Assembly (NCBI GenBank): GCA_018662005.1
Contig: JABJHA010000016.1
Coordinates: 1 to 64,000, forward strand
DNA from: Rhodospirillaceae bacterium
GTDB taxonomy: Bacteria > Pseudomonadota > Alphaproteobacteria > Rhodospirillales > JABHCV01
DNA length: 64,000 nucleotides
Reading direction: 5' to 3'
The position numbers and the translations under genes are program-made. Positions 25,925 to 34,115 of this stretch are shown here, piece after piece. Under the pieces are notes generated by a model. That model ran no database searches and was not told where the DNA came from. It was given only the letters and a program-made list of their open reading frames with translations. Within the stretch, counting starts at the first letter, position 1, and the number at the start of each line of letters is the position of its first letter.

Positions 25925-26242
25925 TCAATGACCTTTGTTCCTGAGTATGTAGCCATCTTCACCCAACCCTTGAAAATAATCATTTATACAGTCGTGACGG
26001 ACCGGACCGCCTTCTTCGTCAGGTTCCAGGTTCCGTTCGGCAACGTATGTCCGCTGGGCGGCCCCGTCGACCAGAACGTGATACCAGGGGCGGTCTTTTG
26101 GCGGCTTGCTTCGGGCGACATTCTGATACCAGTCGTCGCTGCCATGGAATTCGGGATCAATGTCAATAATGACACCGCGATAACCAAATAACCGATTTTG
26201 GATCAGTTGTCCGACACTGAATTTGGCAGTCTGTTCGCCCAA
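25925..26242 (-). CDS. hspQ: heat shock protein HspQ (YccV-like)
   Basis: The 105-residue protein matches HspQ, known in E. coli as a Lon specificity factor and hemimethylated-DNA-binding protein. Features are KFSVGQLIQNRLFGYRGVI, the PEFHGSDDWYQNVA segment and PWYHVLVDGAAQRTYVAERN. No ATG is available; the start is taken as TTG at 26242, with AGGAG about 9 bases upstream. It is divergent from the TPP-enzyme gene, sharing a 138-base gap that must hold both promoters. Confidence 0.85.
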   Translation of the reverse strand: MGEQTAKFSVGQLIQNRLFGYRGVIIDIDPEFHGSDDWYQNVARSKPPKDRPWYHVLVDGAAQRTYVAERNLEPDEEGGPVRHDCINDYFQGLGEDGYILRNKGH

Positions 26243-26380
26243 CGTTTATTGCTCCTGATTTCGTTTGTATTTACCCTGAAGCAGGGCCATGATCGCGCCA
26301 TTCGGGTCACCCGGTCAATCCGCATGACGATGCTTTGTCTATATAGGGCTTTTGTGCCATTTTCCCACCCAGAGGTTTTA

Positions 26381-28045
26381 ATGAATAGCGAAAATATGCG
26401 TACTGGCGGCCAACTGGTATCCGATGCCCTTCAGGCGCAGGGTGCCGACAGTGTCTTTTGTGTTCCAGGCGAAAGTTATCTGGAAGTTCTCGACGCTCTT
26501 TATGATGCGCGCAACGCCATTCGCGTTATTTCCTGCCGTCACGAGCATGGCGCCTCCAATATGGCCGAAGCCTATGGAAAGCTGACAGGCAAACCCGGTA
26601 TCTGCATGGTGACCCGTGGTCCGGGTGCGTGTAACGCTTCAATCGGTGTGCACACGGCTTTTCAGGATTCGACTCCGATGATCCTGTTTATCGGTCAGGT
26701 CGGTCGTCAGCATCTTGGACGCGAGGCTTTTCAGGAAGTCGATTACGTTCAGATGTTTACCCCCCTTGCAAAAGCCGTCGAGCAAATCGAGGCGGCCCAG
26801 GATGTTCCCGCCGCCGTCGCGCGGGCTTACCGGACAGCAATGTCGGGCCGCCCCGGCCCGGTTGTTCTGGCGCTGCCCGAAGACATGTTGCGAGAAGAAT
26901 GCGAGACTCCGGATGTCGAGGCGGTCGTTATAGAAAGTAAACAACCCGGCGTTGGTGAAATGGAACGCCTGCATCATATTCTGGGAGACAGCAAAAGGCC
27001 GCTGATGCTGGTTGGTGGTGGCGGCTGGTCAGAACAGGCACGGGCCGATATCCTCGCATTCGCCGAAGCAAATAACCTGCCGACCTGTTGCTCATTCCGT
27101 CGTCATGATCTGATTGATAACGATCACCCAAATTTCGTTGGTGAAGTTGGAATCGCGCCTAACCCGAAACTGTTAGAGCGTATCAAACAGGCGGATATGT
27201 TGCTTGTCGTCGGTGCCCGTCTGGGTGAAATGACAACACAGGGCTACACGCTGCTTGGTGAGCCTGCACCGATTCAAAATCTTGTTCATGTTCATACGGA
27301 CGCCCAGGAACTTGGCAAAGTCTACAAACCGGATTTGCCTATAAACGCAGGCATGGACGCTTTTGCCGCCGCTGCCCGGAAATTGGCCTCCATTGAGTCT
27401 GATCATCGCAAAGCTAACAGTGAGAAGGGGCGCCAGGAGTATCTTGAAGGGCGTGTTCCCGACCCATACGACGGGGCGCTTAATCTTGGTCAGGTGATGG
27501 CGGTCATTGATGAGATGATTGGGGAAGATGGCATTATCACCGTCGATGCCGGCAACGGCAGCGGTTGGCCGCAACGCTTTATCCCCATTGGTGGGAAAAG
27601 AAGGCTGTTGGGACCGACCAGCGGGGCCATGGGGTACGGCGTTCCGGCGGCGCTGGCGGCGAAAGCCGTCTACCCCGAGCGGACCGTTGTCTGTTGTGTC
27701 GGCGATGGCTGCTTCGGCATGACCGGACAGGAAATTTCGACAGCCGTAAAAGATGGCCTTAAACCGGTCATCCTGATTTTCAATAACGCCATGTACGGCA
27801 CCATCCGCCTGCATCAGGAACGCCGTCATCCGGATAGGGTTATCGCTACTGACCTGAACAATCCTGATTACGCTGCGGTTGCCCTGGCGTCTGGGGCTTT
27901 TGGCGAAACCATCGAAAGCACTGAAGAATTTCGCCCGGCCTTTGAAAGGGCGCTTCGCTCTAACTTGCCGGCAGTGCTAGACTTGCGCATCGACCCGGAC
28001 CTTATTACAACCCGAACCACGTTGAGCGCCATAGCAAAGAGTTAA
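26381..28045 (+). CDS. thiamine pyrophosphate-dependent enzyme, acetolactate synthase-like
   Basis: The 554-residue protein has the three-domain layout of the acetolactate synthase/decarboxylase family. The TPP-activating Glu55 lies in CRHEHGASNMA. MVTRGPGACNASIGVHTAFQ follows, then a middle FAD/nucleotide-type domain. The C-terminal TPP domain has GDGCFGMTGQEISTAV with a following NN. It lacks an obvious regulatory partner gene, and the true substrate (pyruvate or another 2-oxo acid) is unknown. The ATG at 26381 is preferred; an extension to 26198 would run through the divergent promoter region and into hspQ. The PilZ-like gene follows 3 bases downstream. Confidence 0.83.
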   Translation: MNSENMRTGGQLVSDALQAQGADSVFCVPGESYLEVLDALYDARNAIRVISCRHEHGASNMAEAYGKLTGKPGICMVTRGPGACNASIGVHTAFQDSTPMILFIGQVGRQHLGREAFQEVDYVQMFTPLAKAVEQIEAAQDVPAAVARAYRTAMSGRPGPVVLALPEDMLREECETPDVEAVVIESKQPGVGEMERLHHILGDSKRPLMLVGGGGWSEQARADILAFAEANNLPTCCSFRRHDLIDNDHPNFVGEVGIAPNPKLLERIKQADMLLVVGARLGEMTTQGYTLLGEPAPIQNLVHVHTDAQELGKVYKPDLPINAGMDAFAAAARKLASIESDHRKANSEKGRQEYLEGRVPDPYDGALNLGQVMAVIDEMIGEDGIITVDAGNGSGWPQRFIPIGGKRRLLGPTSGAMGYGVPAALAAKAVYPERTVVCCVGDGCFGMTGQEISTAVKDGLKPVILIFNNAMYGTIRLHQERRHPDRVIATDLNNPDYAAVALASGAFGETIESTEEFRPAFERALRSNLPAVLDLRIDPDLITTRTTLSAIAKS

Positions 28046-28048
28046 CAC

Positions 28049-28414
28049 ATGACCGAACTTGTTGTCGGCTATGCTAACGAACAGCAACGCAAGGACCAAC
28101 GTCGAAACGTTGAAGATACCTTCGTTGTTATTGATGGTGCCACCTGCAAAGTCGTCAATATCAGCCTGCGCAGTGTGCTGTGCATTGGTTACAAGGGTGC
28201 GGCCAAAGAGGGCGATGAAATCATCATCGAGGATTTGCTGATGGCTGATGACAGTCGCGTTAACGTCAATTCTGCTGCCAAGGTGATGCGGCTTGATGCC
28301 TCCAAGAAAGAAATGGCGGCCGTGTTTCTGGATATGAATTCAAAGACATTCGATACCCTGGAAAAAATGATGATGTTGCGTCCCCTGGCTGGCGACGGTG
28401 GGCGGCTTAAGTGA
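28049..28414 (+). CDS. PilZ-like protein
   Basis: The 121-residue protein probably has a PilZ fold. The c-di-GMP-type RxxxR motif is seen as RKDQRR (14-19), and the following NxSxxS in VVNISLRSVL stands where D/NxSxxG normally lies. So binding could be weakened. The rest consists of beta strands and a C-terminal helix (about 98-115). It is cotranslated with the TPP-enzyme gene and overlaps the ELM1-like gene by 4 bases. It could link c-di-GMP levels to an envelope activity, which is inference. Confidence 0.6.
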   Translation: MTELVVGYANEQQRKDQRRNVEDTFVVIDGATCKVVNISLRSVLCIGYKGAAKEGDEIIIEDLLMADDSRVNVNSAAKVMRLDASKKEMAAVFLDMNSKTFDTLEKMMMLRPLAGDGGRLK

Positions 28415-29388
28415 GTACGCCATCGGTGTGGCTGCTGGTTGATGACCGGGCCGGTAATCAAAGCCAGTGTCTGGGTGTCGGTGATGCTCTGGATATGCGC
28501 TGTGAAATCCGCGACCTGGAATACACCGCGGCCGCTGCCTTGCCAAATTTCGTTATGGGTAAGACTTTTGGTGGCCTGAACGCCAGCTCGCGGGTCAATC
28601 TGGTGCCGCCGTGGCCGGATCTCATCATCGCCGCTGGCAGGCGCTGCTCGCCGGTCGCTCGCCACATCAAGGATAAGAATAACGGGAATACGTTTCTGGT
28701 TCAGATCATGTATCCGGGCGATACCGGGCTGGATGAATTTGATCTTGTTTGCGTGCCCCGTCATGACGCCATCCCCGACAGGGCGAACATTTTACAGATA
28801 ACCGGCGCTCCCCACCGGGTTACCCGCGAGCGGTTAACGAGCGCCAGGGAAGATTGGCAGGAACGTTTGGGATCTCTGCCGGGACCACGTATTGCCTTGA
28901 TTGTCGGCGGCTCGACCAAGCGCCGCAAGTTCACGGAACAAATGGCCCGTGAACTGGGTTCGGCGGCGTCAAAAATGGCAACCCAGGCCGGTGGGTCATT
29001 GATGGTGACCACCTCAAGGCGATCGGACGACACCGCCGATGCCCTGATTGAAGAAATAGAAGCGCCTGCCCAGGTTTTCAAATGGGGTGCGGAGGGTGAA
29101 AATCCTTATCTGGGATATCTGGCCATGGCCGACGCGGTCATCGTTACCGGGGATTCCGTCTCCATGTGTTCGGAAGCCGCAGCGACAGCGGGACCGATGT
29201 GGATTTACGCGCCAAAAAAACTGACCGTCCACAAGCATGGCATTTTGCACCAGCAGCTTTATGACGCAGGCATTGCCAAGCCCTTTGATGGCAGCGGTGG
29301 CACTGTGTTTGAAAGCTGGCGGCATGATAGTCTCAATGCAGCCTTCGACATTGCCGCTGAAATAAAAAAACGCCTGGGGATGTCTTAA
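28411..29388 (+). CDS. mitochondrial fission ELM1-family protein
   Basis: The 325-residue protein matches the alphaproteobacterial ELM1 (DUF1022) family. It has VDDRAGNQSQCLGVGDAL, PDLIIAAGRRCSPVARHI, IALIVGGSTKRRKFT, VTTSRRS and ADAVIVTGDSVSMCSEAAAT. The layout suggests a glycosyltransferase-like two-Rossmann fold. Plant ELM1 acts in mitochondrial division, but the bacterial role is unknown. It starts at GTG overlapping the preceding stop. A PilZ-like gene upstream and an RNA methyltransferase downstream give no firm context. Confidence 0.8.
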   Translation: MSTPSVWLLVDDRAGNQSQCLGVGDALDMRCEIRDLEYTAAAALPNFVMGKTFGGLNASSRVNLVPPWPDLIIAAGRRCSPVARHIKDKNNGNTFLVQIMYPGDTGLDEFDLVCVPRHDAIPDRANILQITGAPHRVTRERLTSAREDWQERLGSLPGPRIALIVGGSTKRRKFTEQMARELGSAASKMATQAGGSLMVTTSRRSDDTADALIEEIEAPAQVFKWGAEGENPYLGYLAMADAVIVTGDSVSMCSEAAATAGPMWIYAPKKLTVHKHGILHQQLYDAGIAKPFDGSGGTVFESWRHDSLNAAFDIAAEIKKRLGMS

Positions 29389-29391
29389 GTC

Positions 29392-30675
29392 GTGGCAAGA
29401 CAAGCAAGGAAACGCCGCGCCAAAGTAAAGGCAACGGAGCACGTTCTGTCTATTTCGGAGCTGGGTTGGCATGGCGACGGCGTAGCCGAAGTGGATGGCA
29501 AGAAAGTTTATGTTCCCTTCACCTTGGCTGGTGAGAGTGTCCGTGCAGCCGTCAGCGGCAGCCGCGCTGTCCTATTGGAAATCCTTCAGGCAGCGCCCGA
29601 ACGGGTCGAGCCTGCGTGTCCTCATTTCAGTCGTTGCGGTGGTTGCGCCGTTCAGCATCTGGCCACCACTTCGTACACGCACTGGAAGCGTCAGATTATT
29701 GTGACGGCACTGGCCAATCGTCATGTTGAGGCTTCAGTGGCGCCGCTGGTTGATGCCCACGGCGCAGGTCGCAGGCGGGTAACCTTGCATGTTCGTTATG
29801 AGGACGGGCAAATATTGGCTGGGTTCATGCAGGCGGGCAGCCATAAACTCATCGACCTGGACCAATGCCCCATACTGGCTCCGGAATTGTCAGGGGTAAC
29901 AACCATCGCGCGTGATTTGGCGCGAGCTTTGGGCAACAACCTGAAACCGCTGGATATCCAACTGACGGCCACTGAAACCGGTCTCGACTGCGCCATGCGC
30001 GGGGGCATCGAGCTTGATCTGGACGCCCGTATGGATTTGTCAGATTGCGCCAACGATCATGATCTGGCACGCCTCACCCTTGATGGAGAACTGGTGCTGG
30101 AACGCCGAGCGCCCATATTGACTTTCGGGGCAGCCAAATTGGCGCTGCCACCGGGAGGCTTCCTGCAGGCGACGAAGATGGGTGAGGAGATACTGTCAGG
30201 GTTGGTGCTTGAGGCTGTCGGCAAGGCAAACAAGGTGGCTGACCTTTATTGCGGCGTCGGTCCGTTTGCCTTGCGTCTGGCGCAGAACAGTTCCGTCGTC
30301 GCCATCGATAGCGACAGCGCCGCCATTGCCGCCTTGAAAAATGCCGCTGATCACACCCCCGGCCAAAAGCCTGTTGTCACGGAAATCCGTGATCTTGCCA
30401 AGAATCCGCTTTATGAAGGCGAGCTAATAAGTTTTGATGTCGTCGTCTTCGATCCACCACGGGCCGGGGCCGAGGCGCAGGTGTTGGAAATCGTAGAGGC
30501 AAAGGTAAAAACGGTGGTCGCCGTATCGTGCAATCCAGCGACATTCGCCCACGATGCTTCCATATTGACAGAGGGTGGCTACGTGTTGGAAATGGTCATT
30601 CCGGTCGACCAGTTCCGTTACGCCGGTCACGTGGAAATGGTCGGGGTGTTTAAACGAAAGTCATCATCACTTTAA
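29392..30675 (+). CDS. class I SAM-dependent RNA methyltransferase, RlmD/TrmA family
   Basis: A 5-methyluridine-type RNA methyltransferase, 427 residues. It has an N-terminal TRAM domain (about 14-72) and Fe-S cluster cysteines Cys76, Cys82 and Cys85, plus Cys159 in DQCPIL. The SAM motif is LYCGVGPFALRL, FDPPRAG follows, and the catalytic Cys380 is in VAVSCNPATFAHD. It probably modifies 23S rRNA or tRNA; the exact position cannot be told. The start is GTG at 29392, 3 bases after the ELM1 gene. Confidence 0.85.
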   Translation: MARQARKRRAKVKATEHVLSISELGWHGDGVAEVDGKKVYVPFTLAGESVRAAVSGSRAVLLEILQAAPERVEPACPHFSRCGGCAVQHLATTSYTHWKRQIIVTALANRHVEASVAPLVDAHGAGRRRVTLHVRYEDGQILAGFMQAGSHKLIDLDQCPILAPELSGVTTIARDLARALGNNLKPLDIQLTATETGLDCAMRGGIELDLDARMDLSDCANDHDLARLTLDGELVLERRAPILTFGAAKLALPPGGFLQATKMGEEILSGLVLEAVGKANKVADLYCGVGPFALRLAQNSSVVAIDSDSAAIAALKNAADHTPGQKPVVTEIRDLAKNPLYEGELISFDVVVFDPPRAGAEAQVLEIVEAKVKTVVAVSCNPATFAHDASILTEGGYVLEMVIPVDQFRYAGHVEMVGVFKRKSSSL

Positions 30676-30686
30676 GGTCAGGCTGT

Positions 30687-31814
30687 ATGTCATATAACAT
30701 TACCTTCGGTCCGCGGGTCCGCAAATCACCCTTCTTCGACTGTACCGTCGCCGACGGCGTCAGGCATTTTACCATTTATAACCAGATGTACATGCCGACG
30801 GGCTACAGTGATCCGCAAGCCGAATACCGGCGCTTGTTGGAAGGTGTTTCCATGTGGGATGTCGCCGCCGAGCGACAAGTGGAAATCAAGGGCAAGGACG
30901 CCGAACGTCTGGCTCGTTACCTGACACCCCGTGATTTGAAAGACTGCCCCATCGGCAAGGGAAAGTATGTTCCGCTTTGTGATCATCAGGGTCGCCTGAT
31001 TAATGATCCCGTCCTGCTGCGTCTTGCCGATGACCGGTTCTGGTTATCGATTGCCGACAGTGATGTGTTGCTTTGGGTCAGGGCGGTTGCGGCGGAAGGA
31101 GATTTTGATGTCACGGTCAGCGAGCCTGATGTCAGTCCGCTTGCGATCCAGGGTCCAAAAGCGGAAGCGGTGGTCGTGGATCTGCTTGGTGATTGGGTTC
31201 GCGAGCTTAAATACTTCTGGTTTCGTGAAGCCGAACTCGATGGCATTCCGCTGGTTGTTGCCCGCTCGGGCTGGTCCAAGCAGGGCGGTTTCGAGCTTTA
31301 TCTGTGTGACGGCTCCAAAGGGGAAGTGCTGTGGGAGCGGGTTAAGAAGGTTGGCGCTGCGCACGGCATCGGACCCGGCGCGCCAAACTATATTGAACGC
31401 GTCGAAAGCGGCCTGTTGTCCTATGGTTCGGACAATCTGGCTGACAGCACGCCCTTTGAAGTGGGCCTGGATAAAATGATCGACCTGGAAAGAAGTGATG
31501 ATTTTATTGGTAAACAGGCGCTTGTTAAAGTAGCGGAACAAGGCCCGGCTAGGCGACTTGTTGGGATTACTTTCGACGGTGAGCCCGTCCTGTCAAATCA
31601 ACATCCCTGGCCTGTACGTATCGACGGACAAAGTGTTGGGGCAGTACGTGTCGTTTGCCACTCGCCACGACTTGCTCAAAACATCGGCCTGGCATTGCTC
31701 GACACGCCATATACAGAGATCGGAACAACCTTAGAGATAGAAGGCGAGGGGGCGACTTACCAGGGCACTGTCGTGCCTCAACCGCTGGTGCCGCCGGGAA
31801 CGCCGTTGATTTAA
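30687..31814 (+). CDS. DmdA-like GcvT-family protein (DMSP demethylase/aminomethyltransferase)
   Basis: Folate-dependent T-protein family, 375 residues. From memory it closely resembles SAR11 DMSP demethylase DmdA. Shared elements are an N-terminal PRVRKSPF segment, WDVAAERQVEIKG, LTPRDLKDC, INDPVLLRLADD, EPDVSPLAIQGPKA, ARSGWSKQGGFELYL and IERVESGLLSYGSD. DmdA moves a methyl of dimethylsulfoniopropionate to tetrahydrofolate, but many bacterial paralogues of this group are not proven demethylases. It is close to a sulfopyruvate decarboxylase-like pair, which fits organosulfur use. Family certain; substrate uncertain. Confidence 0.75.
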   Translation: MSYNITFGPRVRKSPFFDCTVADGVRHFTIYNQMYMPTGYSDPQAEYRRLLEGVSMWDVAAERQVEIKGKDAERLARYLTPRDLKDCPIGKGKYVPLCDHQGRLINDPVLLRLADDRFWLSIADSDVLLWVRAVAAEGDFDVTVSEPDVSPLAIQGPKAEAVVVDLLGDWVRELKYFWFREAELDGIPLVVARSGWSKQGGFELYLCDGSKGEVLWERVKKVGAAHGIGPGAPNYIERVESGLLSYGSDNLADSTPFEVGLDKMIDLERSDDFIGKQALVKVAEQGPARRLVGITFDGEPVLSNQHPWPVRIDGQSVGAVRVVCHSPRLAQNIGLALLDTPYTEIGTTLEIEGEGATYQGTVVPQPLVPPGTPLI

Positions 31815-31820
31815 GCTTGT

Positions 31821-32270
31821 CTATTCGACCAGGCTGATTTCCAGTTCTGCATTTCCACCTGCGGCGGTTTCCATGTTGTTGAGTTCTTCAATCAACCGGG
31901 CATCAATGACTTTGTCTGCAATGCAGCGGGTGGCCCTGATGCGTTGATTGATCAATTTAATAAAATCGGCGAGTTCTTCACCTTTGAGGATTTGACCACT
32001 GGATTTAATGACAGCGGATTTGCCACGAAACATGACATCCCGCATGTGTTCCTCGTAGCTTTCCCATTTTTTGATATAGGGGTCCCAGTCGCCGTCGTGC
32101 TGACGATCAACGCTGGCGGTCAACTTCTCGGCAGTGTTGTCGGACCACCAGGAGACAGCAGGTATTTCAGGACATCTTTCTGCCTTGGCCTGGTTGGAAA
32201 AAAACACCATGGCGCCAAGAATGATAAAAAGAAACTGTCCCATTTGAATTGTTCTGGTAAAGCTGGGCAT
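31821..32270 (-). CDS. secreted protein of unknown function
   Basis: The 149-residue protein has an N-terminal signal peptide (hydrophobic about 12-24, likely cleaved after AKA). Two Cys residues in the mature part (ERCPEIP, ATRCIADK) may form a disulfide. The remainder is mainly helical with many Lys/Glu. I do not recognise the family. GGAG lies 7 bases before the ATG. The gene converges with the DmdA-like gene (6-base gap) and is divergent from the decarboxylase pair. Its periplasmic location is inferred. Confidence 0.55.
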   Translation of the reverse strand: MPSFTRTIQMGQFLFIILGAMVFFSNQAKAERCPEIPAVSWWSDNTAEKLTASVDRQHDGDWDPYIKKWESYEEHMRDVMFRGKSAVIKSSGQILKGEELADFIKLINQRIRATRCIADKVIDARLIEELNNMETAAGGNAELEISLVE

Positions 32271-32409
32271 GATTTTCTCCGATCCAAATTCACTTGATGA
32301 CGATCTGTATGCGAGAACTATCTCATGGCAATGTTGTGTCCATATTGCTTTGATGTGACTAGGATGTTGCTAAATGTGAATGGCAATTCGGGGGTGTGAG
32401 GATATCGGT

Positions 32410-32919
32410 ATGGATTGGTGGAAGCAGATTTTTGAAGCCTTTAAGGTCGCCGATATCAGGCAGGTCGCCTATGTGCCCGACGCCGGTCATGCCGCCCTTA
32501 TCGATGCCTGTACCGCTGATCAGGGCATACACGCCCTTGCAATGACAACGGAGGAAGAGGGTGTTTCGCTTCTTGCCGGGGCCTGGTTGGGCGGGGTGCG
32601 TGGCGCGCTTTTGATGCAATCCTCCGGCGTTGGCAATTGCATCAACATGTTTTCACTGGCCTCGACCTGTCGATTCCCGCTGCCGGTTTTTGTCACCATG
32701 CGCGGCCAATGGCAGGAGTTTAACCCCTGGCAACAGGCGATGGGTGAAAGTGCAGAACGTCATTTGCGGACGTCAGGTTTTCAATGCCAGACGGCGGCAT
32801 CGGCGGACGATGTAGGCCCGATGACGACAGCGACACTTGATACGGCGTTCACGGATGACGGTATGGCGGCGTTGTTGCTTCATCAAAGCCTGATGCCCGT
32901 CAAAACGTTTGATCAGTGA
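32410..32919 (+). CDS. sulfopyruvate/phosphonopyruvate decarboxylase-like, alpha subunit
   Basis: The 169-residue protein corresponds to the N-terminal TPP pyrimidine-binding domain of the decarboxylase family. It has YVPDAGHAALIDACTADQ, TTEEEGVSLLAGAWLGG with the activating Glu, and MQSSGVGNCINMFSL. The catalytic partner with the TPP diphosphate domain follows 8 bases downstream, so the two form one enzyme as in ComD/ComE. It should decarboxylate a sulfo- or phosphono-substituted pyruvate to the aldehyde. The ATG at 32410 has GAGG 8 bases upstream. The substrate is inferred from the two-subunit form only. Confidence 0.72.
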   Translation: MDWWKQIFEAFKVADIRQVAYVPDAGHAALIDACTADQGIHALAMTTEEEGVSLLAGAWLGGVRGALLMQSSGVGNCINMFSLASTCRFPLPVFVTMRGQWQEFNPWQQAMGESAERHLRTSGFQCQTAASADDVGPMTTATLDTAFTDDGMAALLLHQSLMPVKTFDQ

Positions 32920-32927
32920 GGTCCGCA

Positions 32928-33527
32928 ATGATTGAAGATAAACGTTCTGACGCCTATCCCCTTCGACGCCGGGATGTTGTTAAGCGGTTGATCCATGCAG
33001 ATGATGATCTGCTGGTTATCGCCGGTCTTGGTTCAACGGCCTGGGACATTACGTCGGCCGGTGATCGTGATTTGAATTTCCCGTTGTGGGGGGCGATGGG
33101 CGGGGCCATTTCAATGGGGCTTGGTCTGGCGCTGGCGCAACCCAGGCGACGGGTGCTGGTCATCACCGGCGACGGGGAAACCTTGATGGGACTGGGCAGT
33201 TTGGCCAGCGTTGCTTTGCAGGGGCCGCAGAACCTGTCGATTTGTACCTTTGATAACGAACGTTACGGGGAAACCGGAATGCAGCTGACCCATACATCGG
33301 CAAAGACCGACCTGGCCGGTGTGGCGAAGGCTTGCGGGATAGCAGTAACGGGGGAAGTACGAACGGAAGATGAGCTGGAGGCGGCATTGCCGGCTATTCT
33401 GGAAGCGCCAGGGCCTGTCTATCATGCCATCAAGGTACGGGCCGAAAAACTCGATTTTGTCCTGCCGCCCAATGACGGCGAACATCTGAAAGATCGCTTC
33501 CGTCTTGCCTTGCTAGGCGCTTGCTAG
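32928..33527 (+). CDS. sulfopyruvate/phosphonopyruvate decarboxylase-like, beta subunit
   Basis: The 199-residue C-terminal TPP domain protein has GLGSTAWDITSAGDRD, WGAMGGAISMGLGLALAQP, the diphosphate-binding ITGDGETLMGLGSL and a later NE in FDNERYGETGMQ. It pairs with the alpha subunit encoded just upstream to form a complete active site. The ATG at 32928 follows GAGG by 6 bases. The 3' end overlaps the diheme cytochrome gene on the other strand by 4 bases. Function as for the alpha subunit; a link to the neighbouring DmdA-like gene would make an organosulfur locus (inference). Confidence 0.75.
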   Translation: MIEDKRSDAYPLRRRDVVKRLIHADDDLLVIAGLGSTAWDITSAGDRDLNFPLWGAMGGAISMGLGLALAQPRRRVLVITGDGETLMGLGSLASVALQGPQNLSICTFDNERYGETGMQLTHTSAKTDLAGVAKACGIAVTGEVRTEDELEAALPAILEAPGPVYHAIKVRAEKLDFVLPPNDGEHLKDRFRLALLGAC

Positions 33528-34039
33528 TCCAGGCCGTAAAGACCCGGGAATTCTTCATACATACCGCGCTCTGCGTTCTTGTGACAGATGATGCAGTTTG
33601 AGCCGTTCATATACTTCACGTCCTTGGACATCAGTTTGTATTTCTTCGTGGTGTGATGGCGTGTCCAGTTGGGAGTTTCTGTAATCCGAATAGGATCGAT
33701 GATGCCCTTTTTAGCCCACTGCTTCAGGGTCATCTTGACCGGCACCCGGTCTTTGGCATCCATGGCTTTGGACAACAGGTAGACTTTGATATGTTTGGCG
33801 CCTTTAGGGGGCAGGCTGGCGTCTTCGCCAAAATGGTTGGCGAGGTCGTCCATGATTTTTGTCCAACCGCCAATTGTCAGCCTGTTCGGCGGGAAGACCA
33901 TGTGACAGTCGCCGCATTCCTTGCGGGTGATATCATCCTGAACGGTGAGTGGAAAATCCGAAACCTCTGCGGCCGGTGCTGGCGCAACACCCATAATAAA
34001 CAAACCTGCCACCAGGATAATGGCAATTTTACTGAACAT
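33524..34039 (-). CDS. periplasmic diheme cytochrome c (DHC type)
   Basis: The 171-residue protein has a signal peptide (about 1-23) and two haem c sites: CGDCH (42-46) and CIICH (149-153). Between them IGGWTKIMDDLANHFGEDA fits the diheme cytochrome c (DHC) family known from phototrophs and other proteobacteria. It probably carries electrons in the periplasm. The redox partner is not encoded next to it. It is divergent from no neighbour and lies between the decarboxylase pair and hemN, whose product would supply haem under low oxygen. Confidence 0.82.
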   Translation of the reverse strand: MFSKIAIILVAGLFIMGVAPAPAAEVSDFPLTVQDDITRKECGDCHMVFPPNRLTIGGWTKIMDDLANHFGEDASLPPKGAKHIKVYLLSKAMDAKDRVPVKMTLKQWAKKGIIDPIRITETPNWTRHHTTKKYKLMSKDVKYMNGSNCIICHKNAERGMYEEFPGLYGLD

Positions 34040-34115
34040 TGAACTCTCTCCCGACCCTGTCCGTTAACATTTCACACACTGTAACAGTGAAGAAATGAAT
34101 GGAGCCTGAACGGGT

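Noticed and set aside
26198-26380. N-terminal extension of the TPP enzyme by 61 residues
   Set aside because: It overlaps the start of hspQ, covers the shared promoter gap and does not resemble the enzyme family.
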